Positions 1 to 8,730 of a stretch of 64,000 bases of DNA are shown piece by piece. The position numbers were made by a program, and so were the translations under genes. Where the stretch lies: the NCBI RefSeq assembly GCF_900637185.1, contig NZ_LR134352.1, positions 3,338,001-3,402,000 of the forward strand, given 5' to 3'. Positions within the stretch are counted from its first letter, which is position 1. Each line of letters begins with the position of its first letter. The notes under the pieces are model-generated. The model was not told the origin of the DNA and made no database searches. It saw only the letters and a list, made by a program, of their open reading frames with translations. The DNA comes from Nocardia asteroides. GTDB taxonomy: Bacteria; Actinomycetota; Actinomycetes; Mycobacteriales; Mycobacteriaceae.

Positions 1-322
1 CGACGTCACTGGTGGTCGCGACCCCGAGCAGGCTGCTCGGGCCGGCCGCGGTGATCAGCACCATGCCGTCGTCGTATTCGGTCATGTTCTGGCGCACCGC
101 GTTTCCGGGCGCGCCGCAGAACTCGCCGAGCGCCTTGCCCAGCGACCGCAGACCCGAGGCGGCGGCGGCGAAGCGCTCGGCGTCGTCGCGGGAGATGCCC
201 GCGGAGTGGGCCAGCCGCAGGCCGTCGTCGGAGAGCAGGACCGCGAAGCGGACTCCGGCCAGGTCGAGGTCGTCGAGCAACCAGGCGAGGCGATTGGCGC
301 TGTCGGCGATCGGAGTGCTCAT
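1..322 (-). CDS. Roadblock/LC7 domain protein, conservon CvnB-like (cut by the window edge)
   Basis: The first 107 codons are present; the 3' end lies outside the window. The product begins MSTPIADSANRLAWLLDDLD and continues with a hydrophobic strand (VRFAVLLSDDGLRLAHS) typical of roadblock/LC7 dimers. In conservons these proteins bridge a sensor-kinase-like protein and a small Ras-like GTPase. The start ATG overlaps the stop of the upstream sensor gene (ATGA), so translation is probably coupled. The DUF742 and GTPase partners would be expected just outside the window. Family assignment is from sequence pattern and context. Confidence 0.8.
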   Translation of the reverse strand, partial: MSTPIADSANRLAWLLDDLDLAGVRFAVLLSDDGLRLAHSAGISRDDAERFAAAASGLRSLGKALGEFCGAPGNAVRQNMTEYDDGMVLITAAGPSSLLGVATTSDV

Positions 323-1737
323 CGGATGTCCTGTCCTTCCGTCGAATGCGCGGCCGCGGCGCGACCGTGCCGGGAACCGCTGTGCCAGGCGGCGGCGAGT
401 TCGGGCCTGCCCGGTTGTTCGGCGGTGTCCGCGCGGTCGTCGGCCGGGGCCACCTGCCGACGTCTGCGCTTGGGGAGCCCGCCGGTGGTGCGGTCGAACT
501 CGGCGGGATCGGGGTCGGGCTCGGCGAGGGCGATCGCGGGCCGGTGCCTGCCGGTCGTCTCCGCGGCCACGGGCTCGGCCGGGAGCAGTTCGCGCGCGGG
601 CGGTTCCGCGGCCGGGAGCTCCGGCTCGGGGGCGACCGGTTCGGTCGTCGCGACCAGCAGCGCGGCCGGGATGAAGACCATCGCCCTGGTACCGCCGTAG
701 ATGTTGGGTCCGTCGACATAGGCGGCGAACCCGTAGCGGCGGGCCAGCGCCGCGACACCGGGGAAGCCCACCCGGGGCGAGGGGCCCAGCGTGTTGATGT
801 CCACCGCGCGTTCGCCGGACAGGATCTGGCGCGCCTCCTCCATCTGCTCCTGGCTCATGCGCACGCCCGCGTCGTCGATGATCAGGGTGACGCCGTGATG
901 GCCTTGCTGAAAGGAGATGTCGACGAACGAGGACGGCGGCGAGTAGCGCAGCGCGTTGTCGAGCAGGGTGGCCACGGTGTGCACCAGCGGCTCGACCGCC
1001 CGGCTGACGACGACCTGTTCGCAATGGCCCACCTGGACGCGCAGGTAGTCGCGCACCCGGCTGGTGGCGCCGCGGACCACCTCGCCCACGGTCTGCTGCG
1101 GCCAGCGCCTGCCCGGCAGGCCGCCGGAGACGATCACATAGGACTGGGCCTGCCGGATCATCTGCTGCACCGTGTGGTCGATCCGGCTGAGCACGGCGTA
1201 GACCTCGTCGTTGCGGTTCTCCCGCAGCGCGGTGCTCACCACCTGCCCGACGTCGGCGCCCAGGCTCACCACGGTGGTGCCGAACGCGCGCACCGCGCTG
1301 TTGGTCGCGGCCCGCGCGTCGGCGGCCACCTGGGCGCGCGCGGCCGCTTCGGCGGCCTCGATCTGCGCGGCGGCCCGCTCCGCGCAGGCGGCCTCGGTCG
1401 CGAGTTCGGTCTCGTGCCGGAGCTGGCTCAGGTCGGCGGCGTGGGTCAGCGCGATCCGGGCGACCTTCTGCGCGAACGGTGAATCCTGCAGGACGGCGGG
1501 CACTTCCGCGGTGATCTCGGGTTCCAGGTGCTGGCGGACCGCGTCACTGATCCGGGGCAGGGTGAGCTCGGTGAGCCGGGTCATCGCCTCCTCGGTGGCG
1601 TAGAGCGCGCGCTCGGCCCGATCCAGGCGCCTGCGCAGCCGGCGTTCGTTGCGCAGCGCCAGCACCGCGACCGTGACCGCGCCCAGCAGGACGAGAGTGG
1701 CGATACAGAACAGGAAGACCGCGAGTGTCGGCGTCAT
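319..1737 (-). CDS. Conservon sensor histidine-kinase-like protein (CvnA-like)
   Basis: A 472-aa protein with one N-terminal membrane helix (about residues 4-28), a coiled-coil region, then a GHKL ATPase domain. The N box is visible as VATLLDNALRYSPP, followed by LIIDDAGVRMS and a glycine-containing segment near GFPGVAALARRYGF. The C-terminus is a long Pro/Glu/Ala-rich tail. No clear phospho-acceptor His box was seen, as is common in conservon CvnA proteins, so kinase activity is uncertain. The start at MTPTLAV is preferred over an ATG 11 codons upstream because AAGGA lies just before it. It overlaps the roadblock gene by 4 bp. Confidence 0.8.
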   Translation of the reverse strand: MTPTLAVFLFCIATLVLLGAVTVAVLALRNERRLRRRLDRAERALYATEEAMTRLTELTLPRISDAVRQHLEPEITAEVPAVLQDSPFAQKVARIALTHAADLSQLRHETELATEAACAERAAAQIEAAEAAARAQVAADARAATNSAVRAFGTTVVSLGADVGQVVSTALRENRNDEVYAVLSRIDHTVQQMIRQAQSYVIVSGGLPGRRWPQQTVGEVVRGATSRVRDYLRVQVGHCEQVVVSRAVEPLVHTVATLLDNALRYSPPSSFVDISFQQGHHGVTLIIDDAGVRMSQEQMEEARQILSGERAVDINTLGPSPRVGFPGVAALARRYGFAAYVDGPNIYGGTRAMVFIPAALLVATTEPVAPEPELPAAEPPARELLPAEPVAAETTGRHRPAIALAEPDPDPAEFDRTTGGLPKRRRRQVAPADDRADTAEQPGRPELAAAWHSGSRHGRAAAAHSTEGQDIR

Positions 1738-1972
1738 CGGTTCCTTCGTCGTCACCGACCGAAGAACCATGTGGCCGGCACCCCGCCGGTCCCTCCGACG
1801 AGCCGCGTCACCGGGTCCGATATTCGAAGTGGTTGTACCGCTGCACCATTCGAGACGAACGTGTCCGAGCCCGGTTCCTGCCCGAGCTCGCTAACCTGCG
1901 CTATCCGGCGATCCCGGACACCCTAGCAGTGCCCGCGCCGCCGCGTCGAAAGAGCTTGGTGTGGGCCGCTAT

Positions 1973-3691
1973 TCACCCGGCCGGCCAGATCGGCAGGCGC
2001 AGCGCGCCCGGGGCGGCGGCGGGGACCACCGGGTTCCGGGGCGCCACCGGCGCGATCCGGCGGTACGGGTCACCGGCGGCCGGGCGCGGATCGGCCTCAC
2101 CCTTGTTGGGCCACAGCGAGGCCGCCCGCTCGGCCTGGGCGGCGATGGTGAGCGAGGGGTTGACCCCCAGATTGGCGGAGATGGCCGACCCGTCGACGAT
2201 GCTCAGGCTCGGGTAGCCGTGCACCCGGTGGAAGGGGTCGACCACCCCGGTGGTGGCGTCGGCGCCGATCACGCAGCCGCCGATGAAATGCGCGGTGACC
2301 GGCACGCCGAACACGTCGGGCCAGGTGCTGCCCGCGGTGGCGCCGAGCGCGTCGGCGACCCGGCGGGTGGCCTCGTGACCCGCCGGGATCCAGGCCGGAT
2401 TGGGTTCGCCGTAGCCCTGTCGGCTGGTGAACCGGCGGCCGAACAGGCCGCGGCGGGTGTAGGTGGTGATCGAGTTGTCCAGGCTCTGCATCACCAGCAG
2501 GATCAGGGTCCGCTCGCTCCAGCGCCCGGTACGCAGCAGCCGGGGCGTCAGGATCGGATGCCGGGCCGCGGTGCCGAGCACGCGCAGCCACCGGGGCAGC
2601 CGGTGACCGCCGTCCACCAGATAGGTCTGCAGCAGGCCCATGGCGTTGGAACCCTTGCCGTAGCGCACCGGCTCGATGTGGGTGTCGGGCGTCGGGTGGA
2701 ACGAGGACGTGATCGCCACGCCCGCGGTGAGATCACGCTCGGGGTCCACGGTGGTGCGGCCCGCGCCGAGGATGGCTTCGGAGTTCGTGCGGGTCAGCAC
2801 GCCCAGGCGATCCGAGAGGCCGGGCAGCACCCCGGTGTCGCGCATCCGGAACAGCAGGTTCTGGGTACCCCAGGTGCCCGCGGCCAGCACCACGTGCCGG
2901 GCCGACAGGGTGGCGCGCCGGGGTCGCGTCCACGCGCCGGTGCGCCGGGTGTCGACCAGCCAGCTGCCGTCCGGCTGCGGCCGGATCGCGGTCACCGTGG
3001 TCAGCGCCAGCACCTGGGCCCCGGCCCGTTCGGCGAGCCCGAGATAGTTCTTGACCAGCGTGTTCTTCGCGCCGTGGCGGCAGCCGGTCATGCATTCCCC
3101 GCACTCGACACAGCCGGTGCGCTCGGGACCGGCGCCGCCGAAGTACGGATCGGCGACCGTGCGTCCCGGTTCGCCGAAGTAGACGCCCACGGGGGTGGGG
3201 ACGAAGGTGTCGCCGACGCCCATGTCCTCGGCCACCGCCCGGATGACGGTGTCGGCCGGGGTGAGGTGCGGATTGGTGACGACGCCGAGCATCCGCCGTG
3301 CCTGGTCGTAGTGCGGGCCGAGTTCGGCCGACCAGTCGGTGATGCCTGCCCACTGCCGGTCGCCGAAGAACGCCGGACCCGGCCGGTAGAGGGTGTTGGC
3401 GTAGTTCAGCGAGCCGCCGCCGACCCCGGCGCCGGCCAGGATGAAGCAGTCGCGCAACCGGTGGATGCGCTGGATCCCGAAGCAGCCCAGCCGCGGCGCC
3501 CACAGATAGCGGCGCAGATCCCAGTTCGTGGTGGCGAAGTCGGCGTCGGCGAAGCGGCGGCCCGCCTCCACGACGGTGACCCGGTATCCCTTCTCCACCA
3601 GCCGCAGCGCCGTGACGCTGCCGCCGAAACCGGAACCGACGACCAGCACATCCACATCGAACCGGCCGTCCTCGGCGCTCTGCTCCACCAC
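1973..3691 (-). CDS. choD: GMC-family oxidoreductase, ChoD-type (putative cholesterol oxidase)
   Basis: A 572-aa flavoprotein starting with GTG. The FAD dinucleotide-binding motif GSGFGG is at residues 19-24, AGAGVGGGSLNYANTLY follows, a Cys-rich stretch CVECGECMTGC lies near residues 190-202, and the C-terminal GMC motif TAHFIGGCVIG and NPSLTIAAQAERAA are present. From memory the whole protein resembles M. tuberculosis ChoD (Rv3409c), both in length and in long identical blocks. That family was named cholesterol oxidase, but its physiological substrate is disputed. It is divergent from a TetR/ABC1 pair with about 200 bp between them. Confidence 0.85.
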   Translation of the reverse strand: MVEQSAEDGRFDVDVLVVGSGFGGSVTALRLVEKGYRVTVVEAGRRFADADFATTNWDLRRYLWAPRLGCFGIQRIHRLRDCFILAGAGVGGGSLNYANTLYRPGPAFFGDRQWAGITDWSAELGPHYDQARRMLGVVTNPHLTPADTVIRAVAEDMGVGDTFVPTPVGVYFGEPGRTVADPYFGGAGPERTGCVECGECMTGCRHGAKNTLVKNYLGLAERAGAQVLALTTVTAIRPQPDGSWLVDTRRTGAWTRPRRATLSARHVVLAAGTWGTQNLLFRMRDTGVLPGLSDRLGVLTRTNSEAILGAGRTTVDPERDLTAGVAITSSFHPTPDTHIEPVRYGKGSNAMGLLQTYLVDGGHRLPRWLRVLGTAARHPILTPRLLRTGRWSERTLILLVMQSLDNSITTYTRRGLFGRRFTSRQGYGEPNPAWIPAGHEATRRVADALGATAGSTWPDVFGVPVTAHFIGGCVIGADATTGVVDPFHRVHGYPSLSIVDGSAISANLGVNPSLTIAAQAERAASLWPNKGEADPRPAAGDPYRRIAPVAPRNPVVPAAAPGALRLPIWPAG

Positions 3692-3890
3692 GCCCCGACA
3701 CTAGGAGCCCGGCGATCCGGTGACGCGGATCGTCACAGGTGGTTGGACGAACTCACCACACCGGCCCGCCGGTTCTGTCACGTGCAACAGTGCCGCCGTC
3801 ATCGGCCCCGCGGACCCGGTCCGCGGGTGGCCGGGTTCTCCTATTGTGGGGAGCGCTGCAAGCTCACGGGCGCAATGTTTGGAGGTTCCG

Positions 3891-4565
3891 GTGCCGCCCA
3901 AGGCCACCTACCGACGGAAGCAGCCGAATCAGGCGCGACGCAGGCCCTCACAGGACCGGGCGAAGGAGACGCGGGATCACATCCTCGACACCGCGGCCGA
4001 GCTGTTCGGCTCGCACGGGGTCGCCCAGATCTCGACCAATCGCATCGCCGCCGAGGCCGGGGTCAGCATCGGCACGCTGTACCGCTACTTCGCCGACCGG
4101 TCGGTGATCGTCGACGAACTGCTCGACCGGCTGCTGGCGGACCTGGAACGCGGGTTCACCGCGCGGGCCTTCGAGTTCTCGGGGGCGCGGGTCGACGCGT
4201 CGGTCGAGTACTGCACCGGGATCGTCGGCGAGATCCTCGGCGTCTTCAGCGGCATCCTGACGGCCAACTCGGCGCTGCTGCGGGCGCTGATCGGGGGCGT
4301 GCAGTTCTACAGCACCGGGCTGCCGCAGTTCGAGCAGCGGCTGCGGTTGATCGTCAAGGTCGTGCTGATCCAGGGCCTCGGCCCGGCCGACGACCGCTAC
4401 CTGGACACGGTCGCCTTCGTGTTCATCAATACCGGGTTCGCCGCCGTGGTCCGGGCCGCGGCCGAACAGGTGTCCGATGCCGAACGGGCCGACGCCATCG
4501 CGATGACCTCGCGCATGATGGGCACCTGGCTGGCAGCCGAAGTCGCGACGCGGTCGCCGGCGTAG
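3891..4565 (+). CDS. TetR-family transcriptional regulator
   Basis: A 224-aa protein with a basic N-terminal arm (PPKATYRRKQPNQARRR) and a TetR helix-turn-helix, ISTNRIAAEAGVSIGTLYRYF. The GTG start at 3891 is chosen because GGAGG sits 5 nt upstream; the frame stays open to 3720 but that part looks non-coding. The gene is 10 bp upstream of the ABC1-kinase gene, so the two probably form an operon. The ligand-binding domain gives no clue to the inducer. The divergent choD promoter region is the natural target. Confidence 0.85.
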   Translation: MPPKATYRRKQPNQARRRPSQDRAKETRDHILDTAAELFGSHGVAQISTNRIAAEAGVSIGTLYRYFADRSVIVDELLDRLLADLERGFTARAFEFSGARVDASVEYCTGIVGEILGVFSGILTANSALLRALIGGVQFYSTGLPQFEQRLRLIVKVVLIQGLGPADDRYLDTVAFVFINTGFAAVVRAAAEQVSDAERADAIAMTSRMMGTWLAAEVATRSPA

Positions 4566-4575
4566 AGGAGAGAAC

Positions 4576-5955
4576 GTGGCAGACAAGCGGGTACCGACGG
4601 GCCGGGTGTCGCGGGGAACGCGGCTGGGCAGACTGGCCGCCGGGCAGGCGGCGCGCGGGGTGGGTACCCGGCTCGCGATGATCGGGCGCACCGAACAGGC
4701 GCGCTCGGTGCTGGCGCAGAAATCCTCGATGCGCACCGCCCAGCAGATCGTCACCGTGCTCGGTGGCATGAAGGGCGCGGCGATGAAACTGGGCCAGATG
4801 GCCACGGTCCTGGATCTGGAGCTGATCCCCGATCAGTACCGGGAGATGTTCCGGACCAAGCTGGCCGAACTGCTAGACAGCGCGCCGCAGGTGCCCTTCG
4901 CCGAGATGCGGGCCGTGATCGAGGGCGACCTGGGCCGGCTGACCACGGTGTTCGCCGAGTTCGATCCGGAACCGGTGGCCTCGGCGTCGATCGGGCAGGT
5001 CTACCGGGCGCGGTTGCACGACGGCCGGGTCGTCGCGGTGAAGGTGAAGTACCCCGGCGTCGACCGGGCGGTGCACGCCGACATGCGCAATCTGCAGTTC
5101 TTCAGCGGGCTGTGGAAGGCGTTCCTGCCCACCGCGGGCGACAGCGATGTGCTCGAGGAGATCGCCAGGAACATCACCGCCGAGCTGGACTACCGGCGCG
5201 AAGCGCGCAACCAGCACCGGGTCGCGCAGCGCTATCGCGATCATCCGCTGATCCTGGTCCCCGACAGCATCGGTGAGTTCTGCACCGACAACGTGCTGGT
5301 CACCGAGTTCGTGGAAGGCCGGTCGCTGCAGCAGATCCGGGACCTGCCCCCGGCCGAGCGCGATCGCATCGGCGAGCTGGTCTACCGCTTCTACATCTCG
5401 GGCATGTTCGTCGACGGCGAGTACTGCGCCGATCCGCATCCGGGCAACATCATCCTGGCCGACGACGGCCGGGTCGGGTTCGTCGACTTCGGGCTCTATC
5501 ACCGGATCGATCGCGAGCACCTGGAGCTGGAGCGGCAGGTGCTGTGCGCGGCCGCCGACTACGACGCCGAGGAGGTGTACCGGTTGTGGGCCGGCCAGGG
5601 CATCGTCGACCGCGCCTCGGCGGTCGGCCCGCAGGAATGCCTCGAGTACGTGTGGTCGGTGACCGGCTGGCATCTGCTCGACGAGGACGTCACCGTCACC
5701 CCGGAGATCGCGACCAGCGCCGTCGTGCTCGCCACCGATCCGCGGGCCGCCGAGCACCGGCACGTGCGGCACCTGCTGTTGCCGCCCGAGCACGTGTTCT
5801 CCCGGCGCACCGACCTGTTCACGCTCACCGCGCTCGGCCAGATCGAGGCCACCAACAACTGGCACCGGCTGGCCAGGGAATGGCTCTACGGCGACCCGCC
5901 GGTCACCGAGATCGGCCGGCGGATCGCCGCGTGGACCGCGGCCGACGCCGGATAG
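4576..5955 (+). CDS. ABC1/UbiB-family atypical protein kinase-like protein
   Basis: A 459-aa protein starting at GTG with GAGGAG upstream. It shows the diagnostic ABC1 features: KxGQ as MKLGQMATVLD, the alanine-rich loop VASASIGQVYRARL, the nucleotide-binding Lys in VAVKVKYPG, the catalytic-loop equivalent ADPHPGNI and the DFG metal-binding triad. Relatives such as UbiB and Coq8 support isoprenoid-lipid (quinone) metabolism as ATPases. No membrane anchor is obvious here. Actinobacterial paralogues are poorly characterised, so the substrate is unknown. It forms an operon with the TetR gene upstream. Confidence 0.85.
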   Translation: MADKRVPTGRVSRGTRLGRLAAGQAARGVGTRLAMIGRTEQARSVLAQKSSMRTAQQIVTVLGGMKGAAMKLGQMATVLDLELIPDQYREMFRTKLAELLDSAPQVPFAEMRAVIEGDLGRLTTVFAEFDPEPVASASIGQVYRARLHDGRVVAVKVKYPGVDRAVHADMRNLQFFSGLWKAFLPTAGDSDVLEEIARNITAELDYRREARNQHRVAQRYRDHPLILVPDSIGEFCTDNVLVTEFVEGRSLQQIRDLPPAERDRIGELVYRFYISGMFVDGEYCADPHPGNIILADDGRVGFVDFGLYHRIDREHLELERQVLCAAADYDAEEVYRLWAGQGIVDRASAVGPQECLEYVWSVTGWHLLDEDVTVTPEIATSAVVLATDPRAAEHRHVRHLLLPPEHVFSRRTDLFTLTALGQIEATNNWHRLAREWLYGDPPVTEIGRRIAAWTAADAG

Positions 5956-5961
5956 CGGCGC

Positions 5962-6588
5962 TCAGGCGGCGCGCATGGCGCGATAGACCGCGGCCCCGAC
6001 GAACTCGCCGAGGTCGTCGGGGTCCCATGCGGACCCGTCGGCGAACAGGGTGCGCACCGCGCCCTCGCCCGCCGAGACCCACAGCTCCACCAGGGCGGGG
6101 AGCTTGCGTTCGGCGTCGGTGACGCCCCAGGCGTGCAGGGTCGGGCGCAGCAGTTCGGTGCAGCGCGCGACCGCCAGGCTCCGGCCGCGCCCGAACGAGC
6201 CGGCGACCGCCGGATCGGGATTGCCGTAGAGCAGGCGCCAGGCCGAAGGACGGCCCGCCACCTTGTGCAGCAGGGCGCGGAAGCCCTCGACGAAGACCGT
6301 CTCGTCGGCGTCGGTCGTGCGCGGCGGGAGCACATCGAGCACACCCGAGATGAGGAAGGCCTCCTCGCGCTCGATCAGCGCGTCGATCAGCTGGACCCGG
6401 TCGGGGAAGCAGGCGTAGACGACGGGCCTGGTCACCGCCATGTGATCGGCCACGGCGCCCATGGTGACCGCCGCGATGCCCTCCTCGGCGGCGATGGACA
6501 GCGCGGCGTCGAGCACCTGCGGCCGCCGGCGCTCCGGCCCGAGATGTGCCGCTCGTGCTCGCCGCCGCACGGCCGAATCGCTACCCAT
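5962..6588 (-). CDS. TetR-family transcriptional regulator
   Basis: A 208-aa protein with a TetR helix-turn-helix, VTMGAVADHMAVTRPVVYACF, and an all-alpha C-terminal domain. It is divergent from an acyl-CoA dehydrogenase gene and the 106-bp gap holds two inverted repeats (6619-6652). Autorepression together with control of the dehydrogenase is therefore the simplest reading. Its 3' end abuts the convergent ABC1 gene with 6 bp between them. Confidence 0.85.
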   Translation of the reverse strand: MGSDSAVRRRARAAHLGPERRRPQVLDAALSIAAEEGIAAVTMGAVADHMAVTRPVVYACFPDRVQLIDALIEREEAFLISGVLDVLPPRTTDADETVFVEGFRALLHKVAGRPSAWRLLYGNPDPAVAGSFGRGRSLAVARCTELLRPTLHAWGVTDAERKLPALVELWVSAGEGAVRTLFADGSAWDPDDLGEFVGAAVYRAMRAA

Positions 6589-6618
6589 CCGACCACGATA
6601 GCAACCCGGACCTACTTC

Positions 6619-6652
6619 CTACATGCTTGTAGAAAAATGCTACATTCATGTA
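6619..6652. promoter_or_regulatory. Twin inverted repeats, probable TetR operator
   Basis: Two adjacent AT-rich dyads lie between divergent genes: CTACA-TGCT-TGTAG (6619-6632) and TACAT-TC-ATGTA (6641-6652). They share the TACA/TGTA half-site and are centred 21 bp apart, about two helical turns. They stand out against the GC-rich background and probably bind the TetR protein encoded at 5962-6588. Confidence 0.6.
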
Positions 6653-6694
6653 TGAAACGTCCGGCGTCGCCGGACACCCGGACGAGGAGCGACG

Positions 6695-8617
6695 ATGCCT
6701 CAGGCCCTGTTCAACCCGAAGACCTGCGATTTCGCCCAGTTCGACACCGAGACCCGCAGGCTGCTGCGCGCGGTCGTCGACTGGTTCGAGCAGCGCGGCA
6801 AGACCCGGCTGATCCAGGACGACAACGAGCGCGTCTGGCCCGCGGATTTCCTGGACTTCGCCAAACGGGAACGGCTGTTCGCGACCTTCCTCACGCCGGC
6901 CGCGGAGGCGGGCGGCGACCCGGACAAGCGCTGGGACACCGCCCGCAACGCCATGCTGAGCCAGATCCTCGGCTTCTACGGGATGACCTACTGGTACGTC
7001 TGGCAGGTCACCATCCTCGGGCTCGGCCCGATCTGGCAGAGCGGCAACAGCGCCGCCAAGCGGAAGGCTGCCGCCCAGCTCGACTCCGGCGAGATCTTCG
7101 CCTTCGGCCTGTCGGAGAAGGAGCACGGCGCCGACGTGTACTCCACCGACATGATCGTCGACCCGCAGCCCGGCGGCGGCTACACCGCCACCGGCGGCAA
7201 GCACTACATCGGCAACGGCAACCTGGCCTCGATGGTCTCGGTGTTCGCCCGCCGCTCCGACAAGCCGATCATCGACAGTGCCAAGGCGCTGACCGCCAAG
7301 CCGACGACAGCCGATTACGAGGGGTATCTGTTCTTCGTCGCCGACAGCCAGCACGCGGCGTACAAGCTGCGCCGCAATGTGGTCAACAGCCAGATCTATG
7401 TCGCGGCCTTCGATCTGGACAACTATCCGGTCGCCGAGGAGGACATCCTGCACCGCGGCGAGGACGCCTTCCACGCGGCGATGAACACCGTGAACGTGGG
7501 CAAGTTCAACCTCGGGTTCGGCGCGGTGGGCGCCTGTGAGCACGCCTTCTACGAGGCGATCGACCACGCCGAGAACCGGATCCTGTTCGGGCATCGGGTG
7601 ACCGAGTTCCCGCAGGTTCGCTCGCTGATCGCCGATTCCTACGCACGGATCGTGGCGATGAAGCTCTACAGCGAGCGCGCGATCGACTACATGCGCTCGG
7701 CCGCGCCGGACGATCGCCGCTACCTGCTGTTCAACGCCATCGAGAAGATGTCGGTGACCCGGCAGGGCCAGCGCGTCATCGAAGATCTCGCCGACGTGAT
7801 CGCCGCGCGCGGCTTCGAGAACGACATGTACTTCCCGATCGCGATGACCGCCATGTTCGGCCTGCCCCGGCTCGAGGGCACCGTGCACGTGAACATGGCG
7901 CTGTCGCTGAAGTTCATGGCCAACTACATGTTCCATCCCGCCGACGCGGGACTGGCCGCGCTGCAGTCGATTCCGGGTGCGGCCGTCGCCCCGGCCGGTG
8001 CCGCGCGGGCGGTCACCGGCGCGCTGAGCTGGACCAGTCGCAAACTGGCGCCGCGCCTGGGCGCCGTCGTGAAGCCGCTGCGCGCCGAATTCGCCAGTGC
8101 CGGTTACGCTCCCGTGCCCACCCGGCGCGACGCCGCCGACGACGAGTTCCTGTTCCGGCAGGGCCCGAGCAGCGGGCTGGGGCGCATCCGGTTCGCCGAC
8201 TGGCTGCCGGTGTTCGAGGACTTCCGGCAGGTGCCCAATGTCGCGGTGTTCCTCGAGCAGGTCCGCGCGCTGCAGGGGCTGCTGGCCGCCGCGGCGCCGA
8301 CGCCCGCCCAGCGCGCCGACGTGGACTTCCTGTTCGCGGTGGGTGAGTTGTTCACCGCCGTGCCCTACGCTCAGCTGATCCTGGAGCAGGCGCGCATCGA
8401 GGGCACCGACCCGGCGGTGCTCGACCAGATCTTCGACGGATTCGTGCGCGCGTTCTCCGCGAACGCGGTGGCCCTGCACAACAAGCCGACCGCCACGCCG
8501 GCCCAGCAGCGCCGGGCACTGGACCTGGTGCGCAGGCCCGCGGTGGATCGGTCCCGGTTCGAGCGAGTGCTGGCCGAGGCGCGGGCGCAGGCCGGAGTGT
8601 ATGCGATGAACCCCTAG
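6695..8617 (+). CDS. Acyl-CoA dehydrogenase family protein (large form)
   Basis: A 640-aa protein with the acyl-CoA dehydrogenase fold. The substrate/FAD-binding region FGLSEKEHGADVYSTDM is followed by a middle beta domain (TATGGKHYIGNGNLASMVSVF) and a C-terminal helical domain including GHRVTEFPQVRSLIADSYAR. It is longer than the usual 380-400 aa because of an extra C-terminal region of about 180 residues. It probably oxidises acyl-CoA in beta-oxidation or a related catabolic route; substrate not determined. The flanking TetR gene and operators suggest ligand-controlled expression. Confidence 0.85.
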   Translation: MPQALFNPKTCDFAQFDTETRRLLRAVVDWFEQRGKTRLIQDDNERVWPADFLDFAKRERLFATFLTPAAEAGGDPDKRWDTARNAMLSQILGFYGMTYWYVWQVTILGLGPIWQSGNSAAKRKAAAQLDSGEIFAFGLSEKEHGADVYSTDMIVDPQPGGGYTATGGKHYIGNGNLASMVSVFARRSDKPIIDSAKALTAKPTTADYEGYLFFVADSQHAAYKLRRNVVNSQIYVAAFDLDNYPVAEEDILHRGEDAFHAAMNTVNVGKFNLGFGAVGACEHAFYEAIDHAENRILFGHRVTEFPQVRSLIADSYARIVAMKLYSERAIDYMRSAAPDDRRYLLFNAIEKMSVTRQGQRVIEDLADVIAARGFENDMYFPIAMTAMFGLPRLEGTVHVNMALSLKFMANYMFHPADAGLAALQSIPGAAVAPAGAARAVTGALSWTSRKLAPRLGAVVKPLRAEFASAGYAPVPTRRDAADDEFLFRQGPSSGLGRIRFADWLPVFEDFRQVPNVAVFLEQVRALQGLLAAAAPTPAQRADVDFLFAVGELFTAVPYAQLILEQARIEGTDPAVLDQIFDGFVRAFSANAVALHNKPTATPAQQRRALDLVRRPAVDRSRFERVLAEARAQAGVYAMNP

Positions 8618-8667
8618 GGTTCGGTTGAATTATGTTGCTGTGCAACATTATTGGTAGAGTTCCCGGC

Positions 8668-8713
8668 GGTGGTGTGGCGGACGGATCCCGCAGACCTGTT
8701 GCGCCGCACCACC
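8668..8713. terminator. Stem-loop between convergent genes
   Basis: Arms GGTGGTGTGGCG (8668-8679) and CGCCGCACCACC (8702-8713) pair with a single mismatch around a 22-nt loop. The structure sits between the converging acyl-CoA dehydrogenase and diguanylate cyclase genes and could end both transcripts. There is no T-tract, as is usual in high-GC actinobacteria. Confidence 0.45.
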
Positions 8714-8730
8714 TCTGGGGAGGCTGCTGA

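Noticed and set aside
3720..3890. 57-codon N-terminal extension of the TetR protein at 3891
   Set aside because: The extension has no coding sense, while GGAGG lies 5 nt before the GTG at 3891, just ahead of the DNA-binding domain.
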